The notes below the pieces were generated by a model. It did no database searches, was not told where the DNA came from, and saw only the letters and a program-made list of their open reading frames with translations. DNA of 6,492 nt from Bacteroidales bacterium (lineage in GTDB: Bacteria; Bacteroidota; Bacteroidia; Bacteroidales; JAADGE01): positions 1-6,492 of the forward strand of contig JAOZQB010000166.1 of NCBI GenBank assembly GCA_029932445.1. The letters are read 5' to 3'. A program made the translations under genes and the position numbers. Every line of letters begins with the position of its first letter. Position 1 is the first letter of the stretch. This document shows positions 6,420-6,492 of this stretch, in pieces.

Positions 6420-6492
6420 ATTTGGAAAAATACATGCGAATTTACAATAAGTTAGTAAAAAAGGAAGTTTTTTAACGTTTTTTAAGAAGAAT
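6420..6492. other. Non-coding right end, upstream of the acyltransferase gene
   Basis: These 73 AT-rich bases must hold the promoter of the minus-strand acyltransferase gene if it lies in the window. The best candidate is TAAATTCG (minus strand, 6444-6437), one mismatch from TAnnTTTG and 17 bases before the ATG, with no convincing TTG upstream. An A/T hairpin (AAAAAA-GGAAG-TTTTTT, 6457-6473) is visible but weak. No coding sequence is seen. Confidence 0.3.

Noticed and set aside
6451..6480. A/T-only hairpin near the right end
   Set aside because: The stem is six A-T pairs, too weak for a terminator, and such structures are expected by chance in sequence this rich in A and T runs.

Overview
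The window is AT-rich (by eye about one third G+C) and looks like chromosomal sequence from a member of the Bacteroidota. Three things suggest this. Promoter-like sites fit the Bacteroidota pattern (TTG / TAnnTTTG), best before typA and before the universal stress gene. Shine-Dalgarno sequences are essentially absent before the starts. The TypA, stress-protein and acyltransferase sequences resemble Bacteroidota versions as I remember them. I see no mobile element, CRISPR array, tRNA or rRNA.

Layout from left to right. Positions 1-75 hold nothing I can assign. A tandem-domain universal stress protein lies on the minus strand (76-897). It is divergent, across a very AT-rich spacer of about 170 bp, from a soluble two-domain signalling protein (1067-2485, plus strand). 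That protein joins a class III adenylate cyclase catalytic domain to a C-terminal HD phosphohydrolase domain. After a strong intrinsic terminator comes a branched-chain amino acid aminotransferase, ilvE (2601-3614). A second terminator and a well-formed promoter follow, then typA/bipA (3734-5542), the ribosome-associated GTPase. Its longest open frame begins at 3632, but that start lies upstream of the terminator and promoter, so 3734 is preferred. A long perfect hairpin with T-runs on both sides separates typA from a convergent plsC-family acyltransferase on the minus strand (5610-6419). The last 73 bases are non-coding.

Each gene appears to be its own transcription unit. Most have recognisable promoters or terminators, and there is no tight operon coupling. 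The genes are mostly housekeeping (amino acid metabolism, ribosome/stress GTPase, phospholipid acylation), plus two stress or second-messenger genes.

The most interesting item is the cyclase-HD fusion. The cyclase half keeps the metal, adenine-selecting and transition-state residues expected for cAMP synthesis. The HD half carries a YHNxxHxxDV signature like that of class I cyclic nucleotide phosphodiesterases. One polypeptide might therefore make and break the same messenger. This is an inference from motifs. Secondary points are a PlsC-family enzyme with an altered HX4D motif (HX5D) and FPQGT in place of FPEGT, and an inverted repeat between the divergent stress-protein and cyclase promoters.
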